Source: Dioscorea cayenensis subsp. rotundata (lineage: Eukaryota; Streptophyta; Magnoliopsida; Dioscoreales; Dioscoreaceae). Taken from it: DNA of 64,000 nucleotides. The notes beneath the pieces are model-generated. The model did not search any database and had not been told where the DNA came from. It saw only the letters and a program-made list of their open reading frames with translations. Of this stretch, positions 24,219 through 35,971 are shown piece by piece. A program made the translations under genes and the position numbers. Each line of letters opens with the position of its first letter. The stretch's first letter is position 1. The stretch spans positions 29,945,016 to 30,009,015 of the forward strand of contig NC_052475.1 in NCBI RefSeq assembly GCF_009730915.1. Direction: 5' to 3'.

Positions 24219-27200
24219 CTATTTAGAAGCAGTGGTTGCAGCTTTGCTAGTCACTTTCTTCTTAGAAATTCCACCCTGCTGGTCTTCCTTACCATTTGGT
24301 AGCCTTACACCAGTACTGAGACCATTGTCCAAGCTCCCATTGCAATCCAATCTAGTCTCTGGATCATCAGTTTTATTCCTCGGAGATGCATTGTTGTTTA
24401 TGTGATGCTTATCCACACCATTCTCATGTTCAGTCGTCTCTGGAGCGCAGCTAGTTTCATGTGATGCTGGTGGTAGAGGCGGTTCAGCAATAGGTGATGG
24501 GGGGGAATGGCCAGACCCAGATGGAGGGAGGAAGACTCCAGTGCCAGGAACTGGTAGTCGAGGAGAAGGGTGTCGTTGTGTAGCTGCCCCTGTCCACCCT
24601 GCTGATGCTACTGGCACTGGGATGGGTGTAGGATAAGTCACACTTGTAGGGGCGACTGGCGCAGGGGGTACAAACATTGGTTGAATCCCATTTGGAGGAG
24701 GCAAGTGTTGAGGCCTGATTGATGGAGCAGACAGAACACCAGTAGATGGAGCAACTCCAAAGTGTTTGGGACCCAGTGAATGACGAGGGAGCCCAGGAGA
24801 TCTAATTGGAGGTGGTCCCCAGTGAGAAGGTGGAGGTGTAGCAGATGGAGGGAAGCGGGGAAGATCAGATGGAAGATTCTTCCTTGGTTGAGACTTTCCG
24901 AATGTCAGTAGGATTCGGTGTTTGCGAATCGACGGGATGGCATGCCTTGCCAGATCGGCACTTTTACCTTGCATCACAAGCAGATCCCTGCCATCATGGA
25001 AGACAACAAGGTAGACAGTAAACAATTGATGGGGTGCAGAAAGATCGTAAAAAAATCATCAACTGATGACAATGAGGTTCTGATAAATGAATTCTTTGGC
25101 ACTTCACCTATAATAATCATACCATCTCTGTAATACAGTCAGGTAGATTAACCAAGAGAAGGAAAACAAATAACAGTGCAATGATATCATGGTTGATTTA
25201 CTTAATATCATAGCAATAGCCCGAGATAACTTTCTTAAACCAATCATAAGATGCAAAATAAGAGAAGAATAAGGCAAGGGACCAATAACCTACCAGCAGT
25301 TTCTCTTGCACCTTATCATTTTAATGAAAATTTCTGAATTTTGAATACTTTATTTCAATTTTGACACAGAATATAAAAATCGGGTCTGTTTCAATCTAGA
25401 TGAAAACAAAAATTTAAAACAAGGTTATAACGTGACCCTCATAAACAAGAGTACAAGAACAAATAAAGACAGGTTGCAGCCAAGTCCAAAAGAAAGTTAA
25501 CATGGCTAATGTTAACTTTCAAAATAAACCTCGAATTGTTCCTAACTCGAATTACCTAGTTGAGGGTGTGGGCATCCATTTCAAAATAAGACTCTACTAT
25601 CCGCATACAAGCGCATCAACTAGCTACAAGATCATACAGTCAAGGGACCCGGAATAATCTTATATTATCAAAATCATAGCGAAATTTCTCCAGATAGAAA
25701 CAAGAATAGCGAAAAAACAAACATAACAAGTGAGTTAAGAAAAAAACATACCCTGGTGAGAGTGATAACTTGAGAGAACCTCTATATTCTCCCCGAGGAT
25801 CAGCCACAATAGCTCGACCTAAGACCATGTCACAGGATGTTAAGAATAAACTACTAACAGGCCTACCGAACCAAGATGGCCACAGGTGAGGATGTGAGTG
25901 ATCTCCCTACACAAGAAAACCAAAAATACAGGTCTATATTAGTTTAGTTACAATGCGGATGTGACCACAGTCATTATGGAAGTCACCCACCTCATGGAAA
26001 AAGTCAATAACACAAAAATCAGGTTTAACAGCCAAAATTTGCAGCTGAACTGCTCGATCCAAAACATCTTGGAGTAACTCAGGAATGTCCTCAACCTTCC
26101 CATCTGAAAATTAAGATTTAGGATCCAAAAAACTTAAACAAAGCACAGAGACATCAAAAAGAGCCATCAGCCAGGCTATAGAAGCTTACCTCTTGAGGTT
26201 CCAGATGTATTTTCATCTTCTAGAGGGCCTTCGGCAACTGGCACACCCAATTGAATAATTTCCCTTCCGTGCCCCTTCATCGGCCTCTTATATAGGGCAA
26301 ATGTTGGCCCTGATTTTTAGCAATCCACAGTCAATAGGAATATCCCAATAAATATGAGAAGTGGAAATTATGTATAACTTCATAACAAGGTAAAGAATTA
26401 AGAATTTTCTACTAAACAAGCAAACTTTTATATACAAGGCATGATAAGACATGAAAGAGAACACAGCACTAGCATGCCAAATCATACTTCTGACAGTCAT
26501 GACAAGCCTAAACAACTACTTGAATGGCGGTCTGCAATATTATGCTATCCAGCTATTTGGTAAATATAAATTCCTTCAATACAAAGTAGAAATAAGTTAA
26601 CTATACTGATATAACTCTGCGCGATACTCTCCCCCAATAAATGATGCCATGAACAACAAAATCATCTTCAAAGTTAATCTACAAAGCAATACAGAGAAGC
26701 AAGCCACTTAGTCACTGTTTTGATTCAAAGGGTATGAAGAGCAAAATCTATCATATATAGCTTAATGACACTATGTCAGTTCGAGATAATATTCTCACAT
26801 TACTGCATATTACAAGATAATTCTTTTAGATTACCACAATTAGAACTGTAACATTGGTAATATTGATGGTAATATGAAATTATTAACAATAAAATATTAC
26901 CAAAAAATTTAATAATCACATTACTATCAAAATAGGTGTCTATCTTAGATTTCATGGTGGTAATCTAAACTAAAATTTTTAAATAATTTTACCCTTGCAT
27001 TTGCCATAAAATGTAATTTTAAATGAAAATATGGTGAGAAATTATTAATTATCATAAAATAGACAATTTTGCCTTCATCCTTATGACGTTGTACTTATAA
27101 TTTTTAAAGGATTTTGCTCTCAGCCAATAGAAGTTACCCATGAGCCTATACTTTTGTTTTATGCATATTCATTTTTATATTAAATATTTTATTGGACATA

Positions 27201-30200
27201 CTTAGCAAGGAATGGAATTTTTTTTTGCAAAATTTAGCGAATAATTATCATTTTAAATTTACATTTTATTACTTATTGTACTCATATTTTAATAATTATG
27301 TGTATTGACTATGTTATAGTTGATATATATTAAATTTGCTTTGTAATTTTAATTACTATGTTCTATTTCTATTTTAAATTTGCTGAAAATTTTAAGTTCA
27401 GGGGTATTTTGGTAATTTTGACACCATACCACATTGATTATTATGATTAACCAAATACAATAATGAAATATTACTAGTAATATGAGTTCCCAACCAAGTA
27501 TGGCTATATCAAATTGTTGTAATATTTCCAGACACACAATATTCCCAACCTTATTAAGGTGATAATCTCATTATGTAATAATATATTATTACCATGAACC
27601 AAATTACCCCTATAAATTTTATTAAAACACATTTCAAAATGGTAGCCGTACAAAAACATCATTGTGCTAGCATATATACAAGCTCTTGAGAGTGAGCCAT
27701 CTATGACAATAGAGATTTACGTTCATATCAATAACTTCTAAACTATGGCAATTATCTCAACACATGGCCAACTTAATGTTCAATTGATGATATCACATTT
27801 TAGATGCCATCTATATTCTCATGATGGAAATCCTAGAAAACGATATCTGATTGTGCTGACCATCTATATGCATGATGGAAATCTTTAATGGTATACCACT
27901 GTGATGGCATACATACAGCCAGGGGAATGAAGCTAATACAAGTCAATGTAGAAACACCCATATTTTAGCTTACTCGGATACTCTCCTCTGCGACCTGCAG
28001 CTCGCAGGTCATTAGCCAAAGAAACAAGTTTGGAAACCTCCGAACTATCAAACAGTTGGTCATACAACTTTAGACCTTCAACCACATTTACCTACAAAAT
28101 AATGAACAAACTCTCCCAGTGTTAGACTGCTATATCAGATCAGGATTATAAGGCAACTTCAATTTCAACATTGAAGGAACATGTACGTTGAAAAGATATA
28201 TGTCCATTAAAACCAAGAGAGAGCATACCATCCTCCCATCATTTGTTTCATTTGCCACAAATGTTTTGGGAACTGAACTTTGAGTCTGCTTCTCATCTTG
28301 AGCTGGAATTTTATCATCAACATCTTGCAGATTAGCCTCATTGCTCACCCCTGAGTACAACAAAAATACTTTCAATTTCAGACCTCTAGTCTAGGAAGTG
28401 AATTTTTCTGCAGTGAACTGAATTCCAATACAAAGAGGTATTTGTAAGGAAACTGTACTTACATTCGGAACAAAAGACAGGTAAGCAACAATAGAAAAGG
28501 GCACATTGATCAAAGGGTAACAATCAACACAACAGTATATTAGATAACTCCTAGACCAAAAGGGGATAAGATTCTGCACCATTTTACATCAACTTTGAAA
28601 CTCATACAGATCTAAATCTTTGACAAAACAATGTCAAAGCCAAGAAAATAAATCATACTGACCGAAAAAAAAAAAGGAAAGAAAAACAGCGTTTCAACAT
28701 TGCGCATGGTAAAAGATTCAGCATCTTTCAGATTAATTTGAAGATGTAACCTCGCAACTACCTCAAAAAATCATTCTAAGCACAAATTCATAACAGTGAA
28801 TGCAATTTTTCTCTTTAACCAAAGTAAAAATATTCTCTGCAGTGATCAGCCAAAAGCTCACCAGTTAGGTGCGGTTTATTATGATCATCCTTGATGGCAG
28901 GCTCCAACTTACCACACTCAGTTCCAAGCGGGAGTTGTCCATCCTTTGTGCTGTGATTTGCCTCAGAAGTATGACTATCATCAATTCCTGCATGTTGACA
29001 AATGCATCAACCTATCTATGTTCCTTTGAGTAACTTATTAAGAAGAGATATCTATTAAGCACAATCTTATCCATCATACACTGACTGACAAATGAGACAC
29101 CAGATACAAACAGGTTATGTAAAGCCACCAAACCATTCAGATGTTCACAGAACCCTAACGCATCATGACTGGTGCATTGAATAGGATGATGAACCATAAA
29201 AGATTTGAACAGAAACTAAAGATTTTATCAGCTATTCTCTTACTCGACCTTTTGATGTGTCTGCTTTCCTTTATGGGCTATTGTAGTCAAGAAAACAAAA
29301 AAAAAAGGAGTTTTTAATTTATCATCTTGAATTCACATTCAAAGAACATCTTAACCAGATACTAAAGATAACCAAACAAAAGCATAAAAAGAGTTCTCTA
29401 ACATCAATAACAGCATTCAGTGATACGTCATTAAATACATACTAGATTCAATATAAACTTGGTCCATATTCACTATCAACAATAGGCTTCCATGTTCTCA
29501 TATTTACTTACCAATTTTATTAGCCATTCTCTTATGGTTACGTTCCCACAATAAATGGCCAACATCAGTCAAGCGGTTATTCCTATTAATATGAATCACC
29601 TAACTCATGGAATAAATACAACACTTAAAAAACAAATAAAAGTTTGCTGAATAAATCTCTCTAGCCATAATACCCTAAAGTTTGTATATGGTAGCAGCAA
29701 TTAATATATTTACTGCCTTATGCATATGCATGCTTCTAACAAAGGATAGATAAAGAACATAAAACAACAAAACCACGTTACCATGCTCATCATTCACCTA
29801 CACAACATTGCAGTTTGCATCCACACACCAGAATAAGGTGGCAGCGATTGACAGCACACCTTTACACGTAAAATTTTTATTTTCAATGAAAATCTCAAGA
29901 CAACGTGTAATAAAAGCGATCATAATCCATTCCATGAGCAGAAGTTACTTGGTTTAGAACACTATGATGGAAATAGAAAGGCAAGCAGTTTCATAAACGT
30001 TTAGTTAATAAAACCCAAACAATTATTTGTATACCTTCATTTTCCTCTGCAACCACAGAACCCTTCACTTCCAATAGGTGAGTTTCTCCCTTCTGCTTCC
30101 CCTCCTCACTCTTCTCCACCTTTTCTTCTCCTTTATCCCTATCACCAGGTGATGACGCTGAAGAGTTATAATTCTCTCTGACATTGTCAAACCGATGAAG

Positions 30201-30605
30201 TTGCCGATGTCCGAAGCTTGGCCTTCTAAAATCCTTCTCAACTACTTTAGGTGGCTCAAAATGCCTCTGCTGGTGCTTCCTCCAGGAAGCATGTTGCAAA
30301 GCATTTACAACATCTGCTATTGAGTAATAATGCTGCATGTGAAGCACTGGTGTCCAATTGTACCTCCGATGATGGATGGCACCAAAAACATGGTCATACT
30401 CCCCGGGCTCGCCTGTGGCCCTAATATGGTGAACCAAAACATCAATGATAGCATTTGCGGCAGCAAACTCACAACGGAGCCACGACATAAACGCCTCTCG
30501 TTCAGCAGCAAATCCCCATTGCTGTCCCGAGTGCAAATCCCCACCCCCCGGGAACTGCATTTTCTCAGAAGGCACAGCCGTCGTGTTTCCCGAAGGCGCA
30601 GCCAT
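24219..30605 (-). CDS. ALKBH10B: ALKBH10B-type RNA N6-methyladenosine demethylase
   Basis: AlkB-family Fe(II)/2-oxoglutarate dioxygenases of this type remove m6A from mRNA; Arabidopsis ALKBH10B promotes flowering this way. Eight exons join in phase: 30605-30035, 28987-28862, 28350-28229, 28091-27974, 26309-26190, 26103-25991, 25906-25752 and 24987-24219, giving 697 residues. The N-terminus (AAPSGN...KMQFPGGGD, then [20 protein letters not shown] and LHMQHYYSI) matches ALKBH10B closely. [15 protein letters not shown] and [20 protein letters not shown] open the AlkB domain. [19 protein letters not shown] (about 382-400) holds the conserved His/Asp-rich core, and [20 protein letters not shown] closes it. 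A Pro-rich tail of about 200 residues follows, as in ALKBH9/10 proteins. The start at 30605 is preferred over an upstream in-frame GTG. The protein is longer than the roughly 570 residues I recall for Arabidopsis. Confidence 0.93.
26820..27610. other. AT-rich block inside ALKBH10B intron 4
   Basis: Intron 4 of ALKBH10B is about 1.66 kb and its centre is much more AT-rich than the flanking intron. GGTAATATTGATGGTAATA near the left and the complement of ATTATTACCATGAACC near the right suggest weak inverted ends, as in an old miniature transposon. The ends are not clear enough to define an element. Confidence 0.25.
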
Positions 30606-31400
30606 TACCACTGCTCTCACTTACTACACTCCATCTCAAGATCCAACAATTCCAGTTGATAAAAATACTGAAAAACCGATCGAAACTCTCAAAGATGATC
30701 CCAGGAAATCAACGGATAAGCTTCGTTGTAAAAAAGTTAAGTTAAAAAAATCAATTTTTAATAAAGCAACGAGTAATCTAAGAAACTGCAAATTACAATT
30801 GGTCTAAACTTGCTGTAGCAAATGATTTCAACCAAGAAATCCAAGAAAAAACAATCAGAACAAACCAAAGAACACCAGGATTTTAACAGATAAATATAAA
30901 TAAACGATCAGACTCCAGATCAAAATCCAAGAAGCATAATCTCACGCAATGCAGGTATAATTCAGACTATCAGAACCGATCAAACACAGATCACGACGAT
31001 AAAAAAGAACAAGAACACGGAAACCAACCAACAGAGGTCGAATAGCAACGATCTGAGAGCAGCACGGATTCAAGCCTCAGCAAGCGATATACATCAGCAG
31101 AGAGGCTGAATCAATGAGCCAAAACACGAGATCGATCGATCTGGAGCTCGATTTAAAGATCTCAAGCGATCAGAGACCAGATCGAGGGGGCGAGAGACGG
31201 AAGTTGGGATCTAGGGTTTGGGGAGGGATTAGAGAGTGGCTTGGAGAGCACGCATCCGCTGCCGCGGCGATGACTGCTGGTGAGAGAGAGAGAGAGAGAA
31301 CCGGGCTTTTGGAGGGTGGGGGGACCTGGGAGGAAGATTCGTTGATATTTAGGGGTATTTATGGAATTTCACATGGATTTAGCTCGTGTGTACGTTAGCG
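30606..31400 (-). promoter_or_regulatory. Leader and promoter region of ALKBH10B
   Basis: Between the ATG at 30605 and about 31330 base composition rises in GC and CG content, peaking at 31110-31330 with a GA run (31283-31296). This looks like a broad, TATA-less promoter and leader. The plus-strand frame at 31114-31398 across it has no homology and is taken as chance. Confidence 0.5.
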
Positions 31401-33023
31401 TGTACATTTGATCTCGGGAATTACAACGATTCTGGCCGTCAGATCTGATCTTGGTGCTGATCTCATCGGAGTTGATGATCTCGAGATAATGGTTTTGCTT
31501 TGAGATAGGGACAGATGTAGATTTACGGTGGATTGGGGGTCGTAGGGGGAAAGATTTGTTAGGTAGCGCATGGGTGAACTGAATCTTGGGATTGAGTAGT
31601 GCTCTGATCTAATTTAGTACTGAACTAAATTGGAGAAATATGGATTATTTGTTTATTTTTAAGTTTTTTCTTAATATATGATAATTATTTATTTCCACAT
31701 GTTATGTATATTAGAATTTATTTATTTATTTTATTTTTGTTATTTTAGATCTAGTTTGTGGGAATATATGTGTAATATTGAATTGGATTATATTTTAATA
31801 ATATGATTATTTATTTATAAATAATTTACATATTGAATAATATTATTAAAAATTATTTTTCACTGAGCATGAATGACTCACTTGTAGAAATTTCATTTAT
31901 TTACATATAAAAATTACGACCATGATAGAATTTAGCCATAATATTTAATATTTATTCGGATAATAATAATTAGGTATTATCTAAATAATAAAAAAATTAA
32001 TAAAAAAAAATCTTAATATCAAGTGTAGATTTTAAATTTTAAATCTGTTAAAATGGGTTTTTAAAAGATTTTTTTTAATCCAATGAGCCGTATTCATTCC
32101 CTATATATGTAGATTTTTATTATCTTATGTAACGTTTAGTCAAAATAATAAGTTTCTAAAATATTAATAATAATTTTTTTTAATAAAATTTTTATTAAAC
32201 GGGATGTCCAACTGTGAAAAAAAAAAAGAAAATATATGTAAAGGCTGTAAAAAAAATCTCTATCATAATGGGATACCTTCCCGTAAAAAATCTAGTAGTT
32301 ATTTTATTTAAATTAATTATATATATGATATAAGTTATAAATTATATTTTAAATCAATCTATGATAAAAGAAAATTAATAATTATAACCTAAAGTAAAAT
32401 GAAAAAGAGGAGATTTTTATTATATATTAATATTTCCGAAAAGTAAGAGGGCGGCATGGAAAGGATAGCTCTTTTAATGACTCCATTTAATAGAGATAAG
32501 AGATAAGACACATCTCGAGGTATGTAGTTGGGAGCAGAATAACCGCACAATTGCATCGAGATGAGAAAAGAGATCATATCTCGAGGTAACTCAGACACAC
32601 GGAGCCAGTCAAATGGAAAGCATAGTTGAAAGTTCGTTAGGATCCGAGTGACGATTGAATACATTAGAAATGAAACCGATTGGACGCGAATTCAATTGAC
32701 CGGTTGGAAGTGTAAAGCACGCTTTGACTTATAAGTCCTTTTTTTTAATTTTTGGTCGGTTGATATTTATTTTTATTTTAGAGTTTTGTCCTTGTAGATC
32801 TTCAATTGTCAATGTTCTTGGTTGTATCTAGAGCTTTGATTTTTCAACTTTATATTCCCATTTTTCCTCTGATAGCAACAATATAACAAAGTTATTTATA
32901 TAATATATAAATAAACAATGAAAATCCAAAGCTTGCAAACAATGTACATTGTTAAGAACAGCATGCATTATGCAATGTATCAAGATCTATAGATTGTTCT
33001 ATGCATAAACAAGAATCAATGTA
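31401..33023. other. Intergenic stretch, ALKBH10B to XTH
   Basis: AT-rich DNA without a recognised gene. One less AT-rich island (32440-32720) has the direct repeats CACATCTCGAGGTA and CATATCTCGAGGTA about 75 bp apart and a minus-strand frame of 91 codons with no homology I recognise. The last approximately 150 bp should be the XTH 3' UTR. Confidence 0.55.
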
Positions 33024-34569
33024 TCAAATTGCAGACTGCTTCTTGTTGCCGTACTTTTGCCGGCCTCGACGGCCAGCTCGGACATGCTCAATTCCATGGT
33101 GATCAGTAATGCATTCCGGCAGAGGCTTAGAGTACCTCACAACATCGTAACAATATGAATAAGTCATGTATTTCCTTCGGAAACTCTCCATCTTTAATTT
33201 TTCATCAAATGATACTGTCATTGTACCAAAACCATCACTGTAGAAATCATCACAAGCAGATGAGTGATCAGTAGGGTCTACAACACAACCTTGTAGTATG
33301 AGATTGGCAAATTCCGCGACGTAAGGGGCGTATTTGTAATTGACCTTGTATCGACCACCGCCGGTGGCCCAAGTTGAACCATCCCAAATGGTGACATATA
33401 AAGACATTGGTTTGGATGGAAAGGCACCACCAATGTATTGGTTTTTCACCACCTCTCTGATTGGAACCTTGTCAATGTAAAATCTGCAAAAAAAAGTAAC
33501 ATTAAAACTGATGAATTGGATTGTTAAGTTTCAGGAATTCAACTCCATAAGATAAAAATATGCATTGGTACATAAGTTTTTCTGATGATTATATTCATGA
33601 AGAGAAGGAGACAGATTAGCATATAATTACTAATTATATATATATTTCAGATCATTGAAGAGAATGTGTAGAGTTTGACAGAGTGATTACTTACATGATT
33701 CTATCAGAAGTCCATAGGATGGAATAGTTATGGAAATTATGGGTTGGATTAAACCAGAGGTTGTACCTCTCCTCTCTTCCTATTGCAGTGCTGCCATTGC
33801 CATAAACATTGGTTTGCACCCTCCATTCTCTCCCTCTCACATTACCTAAGAACTCGAAATCGAGCTCATCATGCGTCTTCTCAAACACATCTCCGTTTGA
33901 CATCTGCGCCAATATTCGGTTGAACATCATCATGGAGATTAACTATAAATATAATTCAAGTATATGTCTTACAAACAAGTGAGTTGCATGGGACAACATT
34001 GAGAAATCAAATGACTGTTGTAATATGGTTGTGAAAGCATTCCTAATAATAGTAAACAAATGCTGGAATTAATAATTAGAGAAGAGATCAAATTCAATAA
34101 AATACAAGTGAAGATCATCATCCAAATTGCTAGCATGGATGAAGAATTGGAAACTCACATAGAAGGCTACAACAACACCAGCAGTGTAGTGAGAAGGGAG
34201 CTTAATGGAAGCACTGAAGAAGCCATGAAGAAAGAGATCCTGGGAAGCAAAACCAGCACCTTGAGCATCACAGAAGAAACAGAAAACCAATCAGACAAAA
34301 AATCTAAACAAAATAAAAAACATTTAGAAATAAAAAATTAAAGAGAAGCAGAGAAAACAGAGGTAACCAGTCCTCTCATCAAGAGAGATGTGAACAGTGT
34401 TGCCATTACTGAGGAGCATCAAGTTGGTGTCTCCAAAGAGCTGTGTGTATCCTTCTTCAAAGGACAGCGTTGGGAAGTCTTGGATTAAAATGCTGGCTTT
34501 GGTTCCATTGGAGGTGAGAAACAGAGCAAACAAGATGGTCAGCAGTAGCAGAGATGCCATGGAACTCAT
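33024..34569 (-). CDS. XTH: Xyloglucan endotransglucosylase/hydrolase, group III-like
   Basis: XTH enzymes (glycoside hydrolase family 16) cut and rejoin xyloglucan in the cell wall. Four exons join in phase: 34569-34368, 34259-34159, 33903-33695 and 33483-33024, giving 323 residues. A signal peptide covers about residues 1-24 (SMASLLLLTILFALFLTSNG). The catalytic motif HDELDFEFLG is intact, with nucleophile E114 and acid/base E118 by family rule. FHNYSILWTSDRI, the wall-binding QYIGGAFPSKPMS segment and WATGGGRYKVNYKYAPYVAE follow, then the XTH C-terminal domain with CDDFYS and RRKYMTYSYCYDV. There is no Asn-glycosylation site right after the catalytic motif, and the C-terminus is extended and basic (GRRGRQKYGNKK). 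Both features suit the XTH27/28/30-type group III, but the subgroup is an inference. Confidence 0.95.
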
Positions 34570-34613
34570 TTCTCTGTCTCACAGACACACAAGCATACAT
34601 AGTACTTATCTGA

Positions 34614-34626
34614 TGTATATATATAT
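34614..34626 (-). promoter_or_regulatory. TATA box, XTH gene
   Basis: The minus strand reads CCAATATATATATACATC, about 50 bp upstream of the ATG at 34569. It would place transcription start very close to the codon, giving a short leader. Confidence 0.4.
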
Positions 34627-34699
34627 TGGTAAAATAATCACAATAATAAAAAATATATAATAACAAAAAGTTCACCACTGTCTTCTCACTTCCACACAA

Positions 34700-35971
34700 G
34701 TGTTGTTCTTTCCCATGTGAGAAGGAGAGCTACAAGTGGCAAAGCTTGTGTGGAGGGTATGGTAGCATTGTCAATCACGCAAAGGTTTGCAACTTGACTT
34801 CCAAGAAAAAGATAAGGAAGTGGTGATAATGAGGACAATAGAAAAGAGATGGCACAGTTCTAATCCTTTTTAGGGCTTTCAACGTAGTGGTCAAAGGACA
34901 CTGATAAAAGAATAAAAGAATCACAAAACATTAAGTAGTGGGAGTGCGGAAAGGTGTTTTGCAAGTTGATCATGTGAAGAATTCATCAGCAGTAGTGTTT
35001 GTCACCATTTGGGCATGCATCAGGATTTAAGTACAATGCCGTGCACTTTGTAATGAATTTGATGAATTTCAGAGGAAAAGAAACATATATACATTTTCAG
35101 AAATCACATTCAAGTACAATAATTTGTTGTTTAGTTTAAAGAATATGAGTTTCTCATGAATTATTATTTACTACAGTATACATGGTAAAGTTTAGGGCAG
35201 AAACCCAAATATGCTAACAACAAAATTTGAAATGAATCCAGACATCCGTATATAAATTTGACAATCAGAGGAGTGAATTAATCAAAGTTAATAAACAAAT
35301 GCGATGCGAATTCAATCATACAAATCAGTGCAATAGATCATCACTTCCATTATTTCCCATATGATGTTTTAATCAACAACATCAAATTTCATTCTGTGAT
35401 ACTGCTACAAATCAGGTTCTTCAGATGGAACAAAAAACTAAAATATTAATGTCAGAGAATCAAGAAACAAGACAAAATTCAAGAAGCCATAAAAATTTGC
35501 AAAAGGAGCTACACGTAGCTAAGAAAAAAGAAAACACAAAAAGGGAGATTTGCGGGTTTGAGCGGCTAAAGTGGGCAAGGCTGTCAGCAATGCAGTTGAA
35601 AAGAAGCCATAAATATATTAATGTCAAGCAACTGAAATTAACAGAAGGCAAAGAAAATTCTCAGCTCCGAAGTTTTTTAACTGAATGGACTAATTACAAG
35701 ATGCTAAACACCCATACAACAAAAGACTTGTTATTTCATTACATTTTCGAATCAAAGATTGTGGGTTCAAATCCATAGCTTGTCCAAATTTCTTAAAAAA
35801 AAAACTGCTTCAAATGGCTTAAAATGCTCAATAGAAACACAGAAAAACATCAGAGCATTTGAAATTTACCATCACCTATAACATTTACAGCAGTTAACAA
35901 ACTTGTTGAGGCGACCACACTGATCATATGGACAATTGTAACTGTTGGATTTGACAACAAGACCAATTATT
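34700..35971. other. Intergenic stretch, XTH to DUF760 gene
   Basis: No gene recognised. The right part before 35971 is probably 3' UTR of the DUF760 gene. At about 35745-35805 the sequence GTGGGTTCAAATCC followed by an A-rich end resembles a SINE 3' portion with a polymerase III B box, but no A box or full tRNA fold could be drawn. The plus-strand 117-codon frame at 35425 is Lys-rich and without homology. Confidence 0.5.

Noticed and set aside
30330-30807. Two plus-strand frames opposite ALKBH10B exon 1
   Set aside because: Antisense shadows of a conserved minus-strand exon with family motifs and correct splice phase.
31114-31398. 94-codon plus-strand frame in the ALKBH10B leader region
   Set aside because: Low-complexity Arg/Glu/Gly content from GA and GC-rich leader DNA; no homology and no upstream promoter on that strand.
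33691-33933. XTH fragment frame extending past the exon to 33933
   Set aside because: The extra N-terminal residues are intron sequence; the acceptor at 33904 gives the family-consistent exon start.
35745-35805. tRNA gene, from GTGGGTTCAAATCC
   Set aside because: Only a T-arm-like block; no acceptor stem, A box or anticodon arm could be paired.
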